A program made the position numbers and the translations under genes. Below, piece by piece: positions 41,641 through 50,489 of a stretch of 64,000 nucleotides of DNA. The DNA is from Chryseobacterium soli (GTDB lineage Bacteria; Bacteroidota; Bacteroidia; Flavobacteriales; Weeksellaceae), in NCBI RefSeq assembly GCF_000737705.1, contig NZ_JPRH01000005.1, forward strand, positions 124,001-188,000, written 5' to 3'. The notes below the pieces were generated by a model. It was given only the letters and a program-made list of their open reading frames with translations. It was not told the origin of the DNA and did no database searches. How positions within the stretch are numbered: position 1 is the stretch's first letter; the number at the start of each line of letters is the position of its first letter.

Positions 41641-43425
41641 ATGAAACGAATTTTATCCTTTATTTTGCTGAATATTGCATTTTTTAATGCATCAGCACAG
41701 GCTCCGGCCAATTACTACAGTACCGCAGCTGGTTTAACGGGTCCTGACCTTAAAACCGAGCTAAGTGCAATTATCACCAACGGGCATCAGGCTAAAACCT
41801 ATGACCAACTTTGGACTGGATATGCAACAACGGACAGGGATTATGACTATGAAAATGATGGGACGATCTTAGATATTTATTCTGAGAAGCCTAACGGTCC
41901 AGATCCTTATAACTTCACCCTTGGCACCAACCAGTGTGGTCAATATTCAGGTGAAGGAGGCTGCTACAACAGAGAACATATCGTTCCGCAAAGTCTTTTC
42001 AATGAAGCTTTACCTATGAAATCCGACATTAACTTTATCCGTGCAACAGACGGAAAAGTAAATGGAATGAGATCTAATTATCCATTTGGAAAGGTATCAG
42101 TACCCACTTTCACCTCTTTAAACAGTTCTAAATTAGGACCTTCTGCATCACCCGGATATTCAGGAATTGTATTTGAACCCAACGATGGTTTCAAAGGAGA
42201 TGTTGCCAGAATGATTTTCTATTTTGTAACGAGATATCAATCTAACCTTTCAGGATTTAGCTCAGGAAACATGCTTGGCTCAACTGCTTTTCCGGGGCTT
42301 CAACCTTGGGAACTGAACCAGTTGCTGGAATGGAATACTTTAGATCCTGTTTCTCCTGCTGAAATTCGCAGAAATAATGCTTCTTTTGCTTACCAGGGAA
42401 ACAGAAACCCATTTATTGATAATCCTTCGTATGCTAACCTGATTTGGGGAGCACCGGTTATTGATAATGAAGCACCAACCGCAGCGACCAATTTAGCAGC
42501 CAATAACCCAACTTCAAACTCTATTGCTTTAAGCTGGACCGCAGCTACAGACAATATTGGAGTAGCAGCATATGATATATATGCAAATGGTACTCTAAAA
42601 GCTACCGTTACCGGAACAACAGCTATTGTTACAGGATTATCTTCATCTACTACCTATAATTTCTATATTATTGCTAAAGATGCATTTGGAAATGCATCCC
42701 CGCAAAGTAATATTGCAACGGAAACTACTTTAGCAGGACAGTCAGGTGGAAATACAAGCTGTGGAACAGAGAATTTCTCTAACATCCCTACGTCTACAAA
42801 TCCAGCTTATGATACAAGAATATGGACAAATAACAATATAACATGGACGGCAACTGATGCAAGAATCGACCAAACGATCACAGGAAAAGCTATTACAATA
42901 AGAAATGGTACTTTAACAAGTTCAACTATTTCCGGTGGAATTCAGAGTTTAACTTTAACCACTCAGTTAAAATTCTCAGGAAATCCTGGTAATATCAATG
43001 TTCTTATAAACAATGTAAACGTAGGAACAATTCCTTACAGTTCTACTACAACTACAACTACACTTAATAATATAAATATAAGTGGAGATTTTGTTATAAA
43101 ACTCACCAATTCATCTACCGTAGATAGACCTGCTTTGGATGACCTTAGCTGGACATGTTTCTCTTCATTAGGAACTTCAGAAATCAATAAAAACAAATCT
43201 GCTTTTGCCATCTACCCTAACCCGGTAAAAAACAATGAGCTTTTTGTAAAAGGTGAAAACCTGAGCAAAATTTCAAAAGCAGAAATTTATGATTTCTCTG
43301 GAAAATTAATCGACGTGATCATCAATCCTTTTAAAACCTCTAACAAGATCAACCTTAAGGGGATTACTAAAGGAAATTACATCCTTAAAACAGATAGTTT
43401 CTCTACAAAATTCATTGTAGAATAA
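41641..43425 (+). CDS. secreted endonuclease I with fibronectin III and T9SS sorting domains
   Basis: This nuclease is predicted to degrade extracellular DNA or RNA. The protein of about 594 residues has a signal peptide ending NASAQ. The endonuclease I (EndA/NucM-like) domain has the His-metal core CYNREHIVPQS (near residue 115) and a cysteine-rich lead-in, followed by DINFIRATDGKVNGMRSNYP. A fibronectin III domain occupies about residues 280-368, then a beta-rich region, and a T9SS tail starts at FAIYPNPVKNN (about 520-594). An ATG at 41635 two codons upstream is equally possible. A terminator follows at 43447. Confidence 0.9.
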   Translation: MKRILSFILLNIAFFNASAQAPANYYSTAAGLTGPDLKTELSAIITNGHQAKTYDQLWTGYATTDRDYDYENDGTILDIYSEKPNGPDPYNFTLGTNQCGQYSGEGGCYNREHIVPQSLFNEALPMKSDINFIRATDGKVNGMRSNYPFGKVSVPTFTSLNSSKLGPSASPGYSGIVFEPNDGFKGDVARMIFYFVTRYQSNLSGFSSGNMLGSTAFPGLQPWELNQLLEWNTLDPVSPAEIRRNNASFAYQGNRNPFIDNPSYANLIWGAPVIDNEAPTAATNLAANNPTSNSIALSWTAATDNIGVAAYDIYANGTLKATVTGTTAIVTGLSSSTTYNFYIIAKDAFGNASPQSNIATETTLAGQSGGNTSCGTENFSNIPTSTNPAYDTRIWTNNNITWTATDARIDQTITGKAITIRNGTLTSSTISGGIQSLTLTTQLKFSGNPGNINVLINNVNVGTIPYSSTTTTTTLNNINISGDFVIKLTNSSTVDRPALDDLSWTCFSSLGTSEINKNKSAFAIYPNPVKNNELFVKGENLSKISKAEIYDFSGKLIDVIINPFKTSNKINLKGITKGNYILKTDSFSTKFIVE

Positions 43426-43446
43426 TTGTTAAAAAATATTTATAAA

Positions 43447-43477
43447 GAAAGACCGATTTATTCGGTCTTTTTTTTAT
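43447..43477 (+). terminator. intrinsic terminator after the nuclease gene
   Basis: The stem AAAGACCGA / TCGGTCTTT has a 5-nt A/T loop. A run of T continues to 43475. It ends only 11 nt before the aroE start, and an exact TATTTTTG promoter box (43475-43482) overlaps its tail. Confidence 0.85.
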
Positions 43478-43487
43478 TTTTGATAGT

Positions 43488-44225
43488 ATGGATTCCAATA
43501 AAAAATTAGGCTTGATAGGAAAGAATATTTCCTATTCTTTTTCTAAGAAGTTCTTCGAAGACAAGTTTCAAAAGTTAATGCTGAAAGGCTTTTCATATGA
43601 TATTTTTGATCTCAGTGAGATTCATGAAGTTGAACAGCTGTTTTCCAATCCGGACCTTTTAGGCTTCAACGTTACGATTCCTTTTAAAGAAAAAATCATT
43701 GATTATCTGGATGAATTAAGTGACGAAGCTAAAAAAATAGGTGCCGTCAACTGTGTACTCATCCAAAACGGTAAAAAAACAGGATACAATACAGACGCTT
43801 TCGGATTTGAAAAAACCTTGCTGCTCCACAAAAAAAATCATCAGGATACAGCCTTAATTCTAGGCAGTGGTGGCGCTGCAAAAGCAGTACAATACGTTCT
43901 GGATAAAAACGGAATTTCTTCCAAAATCGTTTCAAGAAATTCTGAAATTAATTTCGAAAATCTGGATAAAGAAACCGTACAAAATTATAAAATCATTGTT
44001 CAGTGTACACCAGTGGGAACTTTCCCTAATGTAGAGGATTGTCTGAACTTTCCTTTTGACGGACTTACTCCTGAGCACTTGATTATCGATTTGATATATA
44101 ACCCTAACTATACACAGTTCATTATTAATGCATCTGAAAAAGGAGCAAAAACAGTAAACGGTTACTACATGCTGGAACAGCAAGCAGAAAAAGCTTGGGA
44201 AATTTGGAACTTTCAAAAAAAATAA
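43488..44225 (+). CDS. aroE: shikimate dehydrogenase
   Basis: AroE reduces 3-dehydroshikimate to shikimate with NADPH in aromatic amino acid synthesis. The 245-residue protein, slightly short as in other Bacteroidota, has SYSFSKKFF and NVTIPFKEK with the catalytic lysine. GAVNCV, GYNTDAFGF and the cofactor loop LGSGGAAKAV (about residues 125-134) follow, then a late NGYYMLEQQA. The ATG follows closely on the upstream terminator and an overlapping promoter box, suggesting a nearly leaderless transcript. Confidence 0.94.
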   Translation: MDSNKKLGLIGKNISYSFSKKFFEDKFQKLMLKGFSYDIFDLSEIHEVEQLFSNPDLLGFNVTIPFKEKIIDYLDELSDEAKKIGAVNCVLIQNGKKTGYNTDAFGFEKTLLLHKKNHQDTALILGSGGAAKAVQYVLDKNGISSKIVSRNSEINFENLDKETVQNYKIIVQCTPVGTFPNVEDCLNFPFDGLTPEHLIIDLIYNPNYTQFIINASEKGAKTVNGYYMLEQQAEKAWEIWNFQKK

Positions 44226-44288
44226 CATAAATTAGTACTTTAATTGCCTTTTAAGCTATATTAACGCCACTCACATAAAAGACTTGCT

Positions 44289-46097
44289 ATGACTACAGAA
44301 AACAATCTTTCTGAAAACGAAGAAATGAAAAATTCTAACGAAGTATCTCAAGAAGAAACATCAGAAAACACTACAGTTCACGATGTAACCACACACGACA
44401 ATGAAGCAGAACACCTTGAAGAAGAGCATGTAGAAGCAGATATCACTTTAGCCGATGCTTTGAAAGAAATGGAAAAAATTATCAACACGGATAATGCCGG
44501 TGAGAATTTTAAAACATTCAATCAGCTCAAAGAAAAAGCAAGTCATTACATTCATGATGAAGTGGAAGATAAAAAACATGAGTACGCCGAAGCAGGCAAT
44601 GCTCCTGAAAACTTCAGCTACGAACATCCTGCACAAGCAAGATTCTCCGCTTTAGTCAATATCTTCAGAGAAAAACACGACACCTACCAAAAAGGTCAGG
44701 AAGAAGAGCAAAAGAAAAACCTGGATCACAGACAGGGAATCATCGAAAGGCTTAAAAATCTATACACCAATTCTGAACCGGGGATCAATCTTTTCAAATC
44801 GATCCGAGAGATCAAAGAAGACTGGTCAAATGCAGGACAGGTTGCTAAATCTGAATTTAAAATCCTTAACAATAACTATTTCCACCATTTGAATCAGTTT
44901 TATCAAATGCTGGATTTAAATAAGGAATTTCTTGAGCAGGAATACAGCCACAACCTTGAAAAAAGACAGCACATCATTGCCCGTGCACAGGAACTTCAAA
45001 ATGAACCTGTTATTCAAAAGGCATTGAATGAACTGCAATATCTTCACAAACTTTGGAAAGAAGAAGCAGAACCTGTAGCAGAAGAATTCCGTGAAAAAAC
45101 ATGGGAAGAATTCAAAGAAATCTCCAATAAAATTCACGAAAGAAAGTCTGAACTCTCTGCAGCCATAGAAACAGAGCAAAATGACAGTCTTGAAAAGAAA
45201 AATCAGATCATTGCGGAAATAAAGAAACTTTCTGAACCCTCTGAAACACCTAACCACAACTACTGGCAAAACTCCATAAAAAGAGTGGAAGATCTGCGTT
45301 CTGAATTCCTGAAAACCGGAAGCGTTCCAAGAAAACTATCCAACCAAAACTGGAATGATTTCAAAACAACACTCAGAGCTTTCAATACAACAAAAAATAA
45401 TTACTACAAATCTTTAAAAGGTTCTCAGCAGGCCAATTTGGAAGAGAAATTAAAACTTATCCAGACTGCAAAAGACAATATGAACAATGAAGAATGGGAA
45501 ATTACCGTTCCGTTGTTCAAAAAACTACAGGAAGACTGGAAAAAGGTTGGACACGTTCCAAAAAGCATGACCAATAAGATCTGGGACGAATTCCGCGATG
45601 CATGTAATACTTTCTTCAACAATTACAGAGAGAAAAGCAATACTTCTACTGATAACTGGAAAGAAAACTACAAGCAGAAAAAAGACTTGCTTGATGAACT
45701 GAAGACAGTAACCAATGAAGAAGGAAGTATCGAAAAAATTGAAGCTGTAAAAACAGCATGGAACAACATTGGAAAAGTTCCAAGAGATAAAATATCGATC
45801 AATACAGAATTCAACAGAACATTAAGAGAAAAGTTGAAATTGAATAAGATCAATGAACTTGAACTTAAAGAAGAAGGCTTATCTGAAAATCAACTTACAG
45901 ACAAAGCAAGAAAAATCAAGAGCCAGATTTCTGACCTGGAAGCTGAGATCACAAAATTGGAAACCAATCTTGCATTCTTTAAAAATCCATCGAAAGATAA
46001 TCCTCTGTTAAGAGATACGTTCAATACTATTGATGAGAAAAGATCTCATCTTGACACGTTAAGACAAAATCTTCACAGCATCATCGCTGGAGAATAA
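44289..46097 (+). CDS. DUF349-repeat protein
   Basis: The 602-residue cytoplasmic protein begins with an acidic low-complexity region (about residues 1-60). Several helical repeats of the DUF349 type follow, each with a W-x(n)-G-x-V/A-P core (for example EDWKKVGHVPKSMTNKIWDE and AWNNIGKVPRDK), and it ends in a coiled coil. DUF349 proteins are widespread in Bacteroidota; I know of no firm function. It lies between aroE and ribD with its own downstream terminator. Confidence 0.88.
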   Translation: MTTENNLSENEEMKNSNEVSQEETSENTTVHDVTTHDNEAEHLEEEHVEADITLADALKEMEKIINTDNAGENFKTFNQLKEKASHYIHDEVEDKKHEYAEAGNAPENFSYEHPAQARFSALVNIFREKHDTYQKGQEEEQKKNLDHRQGIIERLKNLYTNSEPGINLFKSIREIKEDWSNAGQVAKSEFKILNNNYFHHLNQFYQMLDLNKEFLEQEYSHNLEKRQHIIARAQELQNEPVIQKALNELQYLHKLWKEEAEPVAEEFREKTWEEFKEISNKIHERKSELSAAIETEQNDSLEKKNQIIAEIKKLSEPSETPNHNYWQNSIKRVEDLRSEFLKTGSVPRKLSNQNWNDFKTTLRAFNTTKNNYYKSLKGSQQANLEEKLKLIQTAKDNMNNEEWEITVPLFKKLQEDWKKVGHVPKSMTNKIWDEFRDACNTFFNNYREKSNTSTDNWKENYKQKKDLLDELKTVTNEEGSIEKIEAVKTAWNNIGKVPRDKISINTEFNRTLREKLKLNKINELELKEEGLSENQLTDKARKIKSQISDLEAEITKLETNLAFFKNPSKDNPLLRDTFNTIDEKRSHLDTLRQNLHSIIAGE

Positions 46098-46119
46098 ATT
46101 TTATCACAATATTAAAAAC

Positions 46120-46153
46120 AGGCGAAGCAAAGAAATTTGTCTTCGCCTTTTTC
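46120..46153 (+). terminator. intrinsic terminator after the DUF349 gene
   Basis: The arms AGGCGAAG (46120-46127) and CTTCGCCT (46141-46148) pair, with CAAA/TTTG extending the stem inward. T-residues follow to 46152. Confidence 0.82.
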
Positions 46154-46163
46154 ATGAACCATT

Positions 46164-47207
46164 ATGCAGGACGAATTATACATAAAAAGATGCATCGAGC
46201 TGGCTCAAAAAGCTTTAGGGAAAACCTATCCAAATCCATTGGTAGGAAGCGTTATCGTGCATAACGGGAAAATAATAGGAGAAGGCTATCATCATAAAGC
46301 AGGAGAAAATCATGCTGAAATTAACGCCATTAATTCCGTTAAAAACAAAGAGTTGATCCCGGAATCAACCATCTATGTGTCACTGGAACCTTGTGCCCAC
46401 TACGGAAAAACGCCACCCTGTGCCTTAAAAATCAAAGAGCTGGGATTCAAAAAAGTAGTGATTGGTGCTATGGATTCTCATGACAAAGTCAACGGAAAAG
46501 GAAAAAAAATCATTCAGGATGCAGGAATCGAAGTCGTTTCCGGAGTGTTGGAAAAAGAATGTATTGAACTGAATAAACGCTTTTTCACCTATCATGAAAA
46601 GAAAAGGCCTTACATCATCCTCAAATGGGCAGAATCAGGCGATGGATTTCTAGATAAAGACTGCAAACCCTACTCTATTTCAAATTCGCTGGTTAATCAA
46701 TGGGTACATCAGTTAAGAGCCGATGAACACGCCATATTGGTGGGAACACAAACCGCTTTAAATGATAATCCCAGTTTGACCGTTAGAAACGCTGAAGGAA
46801 CAAACCCTGTAAGAATTCTCATTGATTTTGATTTAAAAGTTCCGGACAGTTTCAAGATCTATAATAATGAAGCACCAACGTTGGTGATCAACAATATAAA
46901 AGAAGGATCAGAAAATAATATCAAATTTATTAAGGTAGCAAAAGATAATTTCCTGTTGGATCTCATGAATATTCTGTATAAAGAGCAGATACAGTCTATT
47001 ATTATAGAAGGCGGAAGTTTTACGTTGCAGCAGTTCATCAAGGCGAATCTTTGGGATGAGGCGATTATCATTAAAAATGAAGGTCTACAACTGGAAAACG
47101 GAACAAAAGCCCCTGTATTCAAAAACGACACAGAGGATCAAAAAACTTTCCTTGACAATACAGTATATAAATACGTTAATTCTCATCAAACCAGCACATC
47201 ATATTAA
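46164..47207 (+). CDS. ribD: bifunctional riboflavin biosynthesis deaminase/reductase
   Basis: RibD deaminates the pyrimidine intermediate and then reduces its ribose side chain in riboflavin synthesis. The 347-residue protein has an N-terminal zinc deaminase domain with His50, Glu52 (NHAEINAI), Cys77 and Cys86 (PCAHYGKTPPC). The C-terminal reductase domain has YIILKWAESGDGF, DEHAILVGTQTALNDNPSL and IIIEGGSFTLQQF. Its length and domain order are normal. Confidence 0.96.
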   Translation: MQDELYIKRCIELAQKALGKTYPNPLVGSVIVHNGKIIGEGYHHKAGENHAEINAINSVKNKELIPESTIYVSLEPCAHYGKTPPCALKIKELGFKKVVIGAMDSHDKVNGKGKKIIQDAGIEVVSGVLEKECIELNKRFFTYHEKKRPYIILKWAESGDGFLDKDCKPYSISNSLVNQWVHQLRADEHAILVGTQTALNDNPSLTVRNAEGTNPVRILIDFDLKVPDSFKIYNNEAPTLVINNIKEGSENNIKFIKVAKDNFLLDLMNILYKEQIQSIIIEGGSFTLQQFIKANLWDEAIIIKNEGLQLENGTKAPVFKNDTEDQKTFLDNTVYKYVNSHQTSTSY

Positions 47208-47248
47208 TTAAATGGTTAAATTAGCTTTAACCAACTAAAAAAATTAAT

Positions 47249-47422
47249 ATGAAAAATTCAAAAAAAATCTCAAGAATCAGTTTAAAAAGCATTACCGGCG
47301 GAGGGTTTGTCACCTGTACCTTACCTAACGGACAGCCTACAAGATGCCGGGATTATTGTCCTCAGGATTTTTGTGGTCCTACCAGCTATATGTGCTTAAT
47401 TCCTATGGACCTATGCGAATAA
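47249..47422 (+). CDS. double-glycine leader, six-cysteine bacteriocin-like peptide
   Basis: I found this 57-codon frame by reading the gap after ribD. The leader MKNSKKISRISLKSITGG has the hydrophobic pattern and Gly-Gly end of peptides cleaved by C39-peptidase ABC exporters. The core of 39 residues (GFVTCTLPNGQP and following) contains six cysteines, suggesting three disulfides. Small genes of this leader type are frequent in Chryseobacterium and are called bacteriocin-like there; activity is unproven. No exporter or immunity gene lies beside it. A small palindrome (TGGTTAAA/TTTAACCA, 47213-47233) precedes it and a terminator-like hairpin follows. Confidence 0.7.
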   Translation: MKNSKKISRISLKSITGGGFVTCTLPNGQPTRCRDYCPQDFCGPTSYMCLIPMDLCE

Positions 47423-47460
47423 AGCATTTCAGCCATATTGACAATTTCAAAAAAACACAG

Positions 47461-47487
47461 GAAGTCTTCAAAATTTTGAAGGCTTCT
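47461..47487 (+). terminator. terminator-like hairpin after the peptide gene
   Basis: GAAGTCTTCAAAA and TTTTGAAGGCTTC form a 13-bp inverted repeat with one G-U pair and almost no loop, followed by TTTATT. It would end the transcript of the bacteriocin-like gene. Confidence 0.65.
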
Positions 47488-47497
47488 TTATTGATCA

Positions 47498-47529
47498 TTG
47501 CATAACTTACCCAGCATTTTATACTTTTG
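47498..47529 (+). promoter_or_regulatory. promoter of the YigZ-family gene
   Basis: TTG (47498-47500), a 21-bp spacer and TACTTTTG (47522-47529) form a complete flavobacterial promoter. The expected start lies about 5 nt before the ATG at 47541. Confidence 0.65.
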
Positions 47530-47540
47530 CATTTATAAAG

Positions 47541-48155
47541 ATGGCTACAATGACGTTCGAATACAAAACCATAGAGAAACCCATAGAAAATATTTTATTA
47601 AAGGAAAAAGGAAGCAAATTCATTGGATTTGCCTATCCCGTCAATAATGAAAAGGAGCTAAAAAATGCATTGGAAAAAGTAAGAACAGAACATCCCAAAG
47701 CAACCCACCATTGTTATGCTTTCAGAATGGGCCTTCAGGGCGAAAATTATCGCGCCAATGATGATGGAGAACCTTCCGGAAGTGCCGGGCTCCCTATTTA
47801 CAATCAATTATTAGCTCATGAAATCACCAATGTGCTCGCTATTGTCGTTAGGTATTATGGAGGCACAAAATTAGGCGTATCCGGATTGGTCAAAGCCTAT
47901 AAAGAATCTTCAAAATTAACATTGGAAGAAGCGAATATCATTACTAAAGAATTGGAAACAGAAATTGAAATCCGTTTTAATTTTAATCAGCAAAATACCA
48001 TTTTTACCCTACTTTCAAAATTTGATGCGAAAGTGCTCAATTTTGATGCTGATGAAAACTGCATTCTCACTGCTTCCTTAAAAATAGCCCAAAAAGAAAG
48101 CATCTCAGAAAAACTCTCCGAGATGCAATATATTTCTTTTAAATTTACTTATTAA
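47541..48155 (+). CDS. YigZ/IMPACT-family protein
   Basis: The 204-residue protein has the family's N-terminal UPF0029 domain. Visible are KGSKFIGFAYPV, ATHHCYAFRMG, the DDGEPSGSAGLPIYNQL segment and VVRYYGGTKLG near residues 104-114. A small C-terminal DUF1949-type domain follows. Relatives are linked to translation control, but a precise bacterial role is not settled. A Met four codons in could also be the start. Its stop directly abuts the stop of the convergent peptidase gene. Confidence 0.92.
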   Translation: MATMTFEYKTIEKPIENILLKEKGSKFIGFAYPVNNEKELKNALEKVRTEHPKATHHCYAFRMGLQGENYRANDDGEPSGSAGLPIYNQLLAHEITNVLAIVVRYYGGTKLGVSGLVKAYKESSKLTLEEANIITKELETEIEIRFNFNQQNTIFTLLSKFDAKVLNFDADENCILTASLKIAQKESISEKLSEMQYISFKFTY

Positions 48156-48863
48156 TTAATTTCTTCGGCTTCCTAATAAAAGAGAAGCCCAGTACAGCAA
48201 CTGAGCCAGAGAACCAATGGCTGCAACCACATACGTTCTGGCTGCCCATGTAAGACTATCCTTTACGCCTACAAATTCCTCTGCAGTTACAGTCCCGGTA
48301 TCTTTAAGCCATTTCATCGCCCTGTTACTCGCATCATATTCTACAGGAAGCGTGATGAACGCAAAAAGTGTAGTCGCTGCAAACATAATAACTCCGATCG
48401 CCAGAACCAAAGTATTTCCTCTTGGATTTTGTTCTGAAGCCGTTGCCGCCATAATACCGATTCCGGCAATAAGAACAAACTGCATAAGATTAGAACTTAT
48501 CTGAACAACAGGTACCAGTTTAGATCGTAACTGTAGCATTGAATATCCTACAGCATGTTGTACCGCATGACCACATTCATGAGCAGCCACTGCCGCCGCC
48601 GCTGCATTTCGCTGCATATAAACTCCTTCAGAAAGGTTTACGGTTTTATCAGCCGGGTTATAATGATCCGTTAACTGACCCGGTACAGAAATTACCTGTA
48701 CATCATTAATCCCATTATCTCTGAGCATTTTTTCAGCAACTTCTTTACCTGAAAGTCCATTTCTTAGATGGACATTAGAGTAATATTCAAATTTCGATTT
48801 TAGCTTGGAGGACACGTACCAGCTTACGAGCATCGAAATAATTATGATAATATAATAACCCAT
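48156..48863 (-). CDS. membrane zinc metallopeptidase (YugP type)
   Basis: The 235-residue protein has an N-terminal transmembrane helix (about residues 3-17) and the zinc motif HECGH at 95-99 after a run of alanines. Several hydrophobic segments follow (about 120-145, 155-180 and 205-228). This is the DUF1040/YugP-like inner-membrane metallopeptidase pattern. I start at the ATG at 48863; the open frame extends 12 codons upstream, but MGYYIIIII is the usual family beginning. The substrate is unknown. Confidence 0.88.
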   Translation of the reverse strand: MGYYIIIIISMLVSWYVSSKLKSKFEYYSNVHLRNGLSGKEVAEKMLRDNGINDVQVISVPGQLTDHYNPADKTVNLSEGVYMQRNAAAAAVAAHECGHAVQHAVGYSMLQLRSKLVPVVQISSNLMQFVLIAGIGIMAATASEQNPRGNTLVLAIGVIMFAATTLFAFITLPVEYDASNRAMKWLKDTGTVTAEEFVGVKDSLTWAARTYVVAAIGSLAQLLYWASLLLGSRRN

Positions 48864-48950
48864 TATTTCTTCTATATTTTGTGTTAAATTTTTAAGCATA
48901 TTGATGTAAAAACTGTGCCAAAGTATTCCATAATATTATTTATATTTGTC

Positions 48951-48958
48951 CTTTAATT
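48951..48958 (+). promoter_or_regulatory. -7 promoter element of the GNAT-like gene
   Basis: TATATTTG matches TAnnTTTG exactly and lies 14 nt before the ATG at 48972. No TTG is found at the -33 position. Confidence 0.45.
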
Positions 48959-48971
48959 ACGTCATAAAACT

Positions 48972-50105
48972 ATGTCTAAAGTTTCCATTCTTGAAGTAAA
49001 AACGGCCGATCAGTTAAAGAAATTTGTAAAATTTCCTATGGATCTGTATAAAAACAACCCTTATTATGTTCCTTCTTTTATTAAAGATGAATTTAAGATC
49101 TGGGATCCAAAAGAAAATCCGGCACTGAATTATTCGGAAGCGAAACAATATCTCGCCTTCAAAGACAATAAAGTAGTTGGACGGATTGCAGTGATGATCA
49201 ATCATAAAGAAGAAAAGGAATTAGGCATTGCAAAAGTTCGTTTTGGATGGATTGATTTTATTGATGATCAGGAAGTTTCGGCTGCTTTAATTCAAAAAGC
49301 AATCGATTATGCCAAAGAGCATCAAATAGATAAAATCGAGGGACCAATGGGCTTTACCAATCTTGATAAGGCAGGAATGCTGACCATGGGCTTTGATAAA
49401 CTGGCTACTATGATTGGAATTTACAACCACGAATACTATCCTAAACACCTTGAAAATCTTGGTTTGACCAAAGAAAAAGAATGGGTAGAATTTGAAATGA
49501 ATTTTCCAAAAGTATTGCCTGAAAAAGTAGAGAAATTCAGTGGATTAATCGCTCAAAAATACAAACTTAAAGTTCTGCATTTCAAATCAAAAGAGGAGAT
49601 TTTACCTTACGTGGAACCCATGTTTAAGCTGTTGGATGAAACGTATAAACACCTTTCAACATATACTCCAATTTCTGATGAGCAAATCCAGACATACAGA
49701 GAAAAATACTTCCCGTTTATTGATAAAAACTACGTGATTTGTGTAGTAGATGAAAATCAGGAACTGGTTTCTTTTGCCATCACAATGCCTTCTTATTCAA
49801 GAGCTTTACAGAAATCAAAGGGCAAATTATTCCCATTCGGATGGTGGCACTTTTTGCAGGCAAGTAAGAAAAATGACCGTGCTAATTTCTATCTTATCGG
49901 AATTCATCCCGAATATCAGCGACGTGGCGTAACTGCCATTATCTTCAAAGAAATTTTCGTGCGTTTTACAAGCATGGGAATTGATTTTGCAGAAACCAAC
50001 CCTGAACTGGAGGAAAATAAAAGTGTTCAGGTACTCTGGCAGGATTACAACCCGGTTAATCATAAAAGAAGGAGAACCTATTCAATGATGATTAATGATA
50101 AATAA
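48972..50105 (+). CDS. GNAT-fold family protein
   Basis: The 377-residue protein shows a C-terminal GNAT-type acetyl-CoA region with YLIGIHPEYQRRGVTAIIFK (about residues 310-329), matching the conserved R/Q-x-x-G-x-G/A loop. The N-terminal half also has a degenerate GNAT pattern (NKVVGRIAVMIN). A related family is widespread in Bacteroidota and generally annotated only as acyltransferase-like or hypothetical. The substrate is unknown. Confidence 0.75.
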   Translation: MSKVSILEVKTADQLKKFVKFPMDLYKNNPYYVPSFIKDEFKIWDPKENPALNYSEAKQYLAFKDNKVVGRIAVMINHKEEKELGIAKVRFGWIDFIDDQEVSAALIQKAIDYAKEHQIDKIEGPMGFTNLDKAGMLTMGFDKLATMIGIYNHEYYPKHLENLGLTKEKEWVEFEMNFPKVLPEKVEKFSGLIAQKYKLKVLHFKSKEEILPYVEPMFKLLDETYKHLSTYTPISDEQIQTYREKYFPFIDKNYVICVVDENQELVSFAITMPSYSRALQKSKGKLFPFGWWHFLQASKKNDRANFYLIGIHPEYQRRGVTAIIFKEIFVRFTSMGIDFAETNPELEENKSVQVLWQDYNPVNHKRRRTYSMMINDK

Positions 50106-50191
50106 TAAAATTCTTTCACTGAAGTTCATTAATTACCTTGCTAAAAAAAAGGGACCCCGTATCGTATAACTCTACTTTAGACACATTTTTT

Positions 50192-50368
50192 ATGAAGCCG
50201 CATCTTATTGTTTTTGCCATTTTAATCGCAGGATTTATCACGTACAATCTATTTTTCCAGATACAGGATGACCGGACTAATACAGTCGTTAATATCATCT
50301 ATGCAAGTGTCCTTTTCGGCTACATTTCATTTATGGCCTTCTCTCTCCTCAAAAAAATGCGAAAATAA
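50192..50368 (+). CDS. small two-helix membrane protein
   Basis: The 58-residue product has two transmembrane helices (about residues 5-21 and 33-52) and a basic C-terminus LLKKMRK. I start at the ATG at 50192; the open frame begins 18 codons earlier, but that section is hydrophilic and lacks a good start codon. The gene lies 86 nt downstream of the GNAT-like gene on the same strand. Function unknown. Confidence 0.6.
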   Translation: MKPHLIVFAILIAGFITYNLFFQIQDDRTNTVVNIIYASVLFGYISFMAFSLLKKMRK

Positions 50369-50458
50369 GCGTTATTTTTATTGATTCTAAATTATTGGTT
50401 TTCCCTAATTTCATCAGACTTTTAACCTGATTAATTTCATGCTTTATTCTTTATTCGC

Positions 50459-50466
50459 TAAATTTG
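50459..50466 (+). promoter_or_regulatory. -7 promoter element of the nuo operon
   Basis: TAAATTTG matches TAnnTTTG exactly and is followed by C, as in many flavobacterial housekeeping promoters. The start of transcription should be near 50473, giving a leader of about 17 nt before nuoA at 50490. I do not see a TTG at the -33 distance. Confidence 0.55.
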
Positions 50467-50489
50467 CAAATTGAGATAATAATGCAAAA

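Noticed and set aside
46120-46153. GGCGAAGCAAAG hairpin as another cloverleaf-repeat copy
   Set aside because: The words resemble the repeat arms, but it is a single compact stem followed by a T-run, so it is an ordinary terminator.
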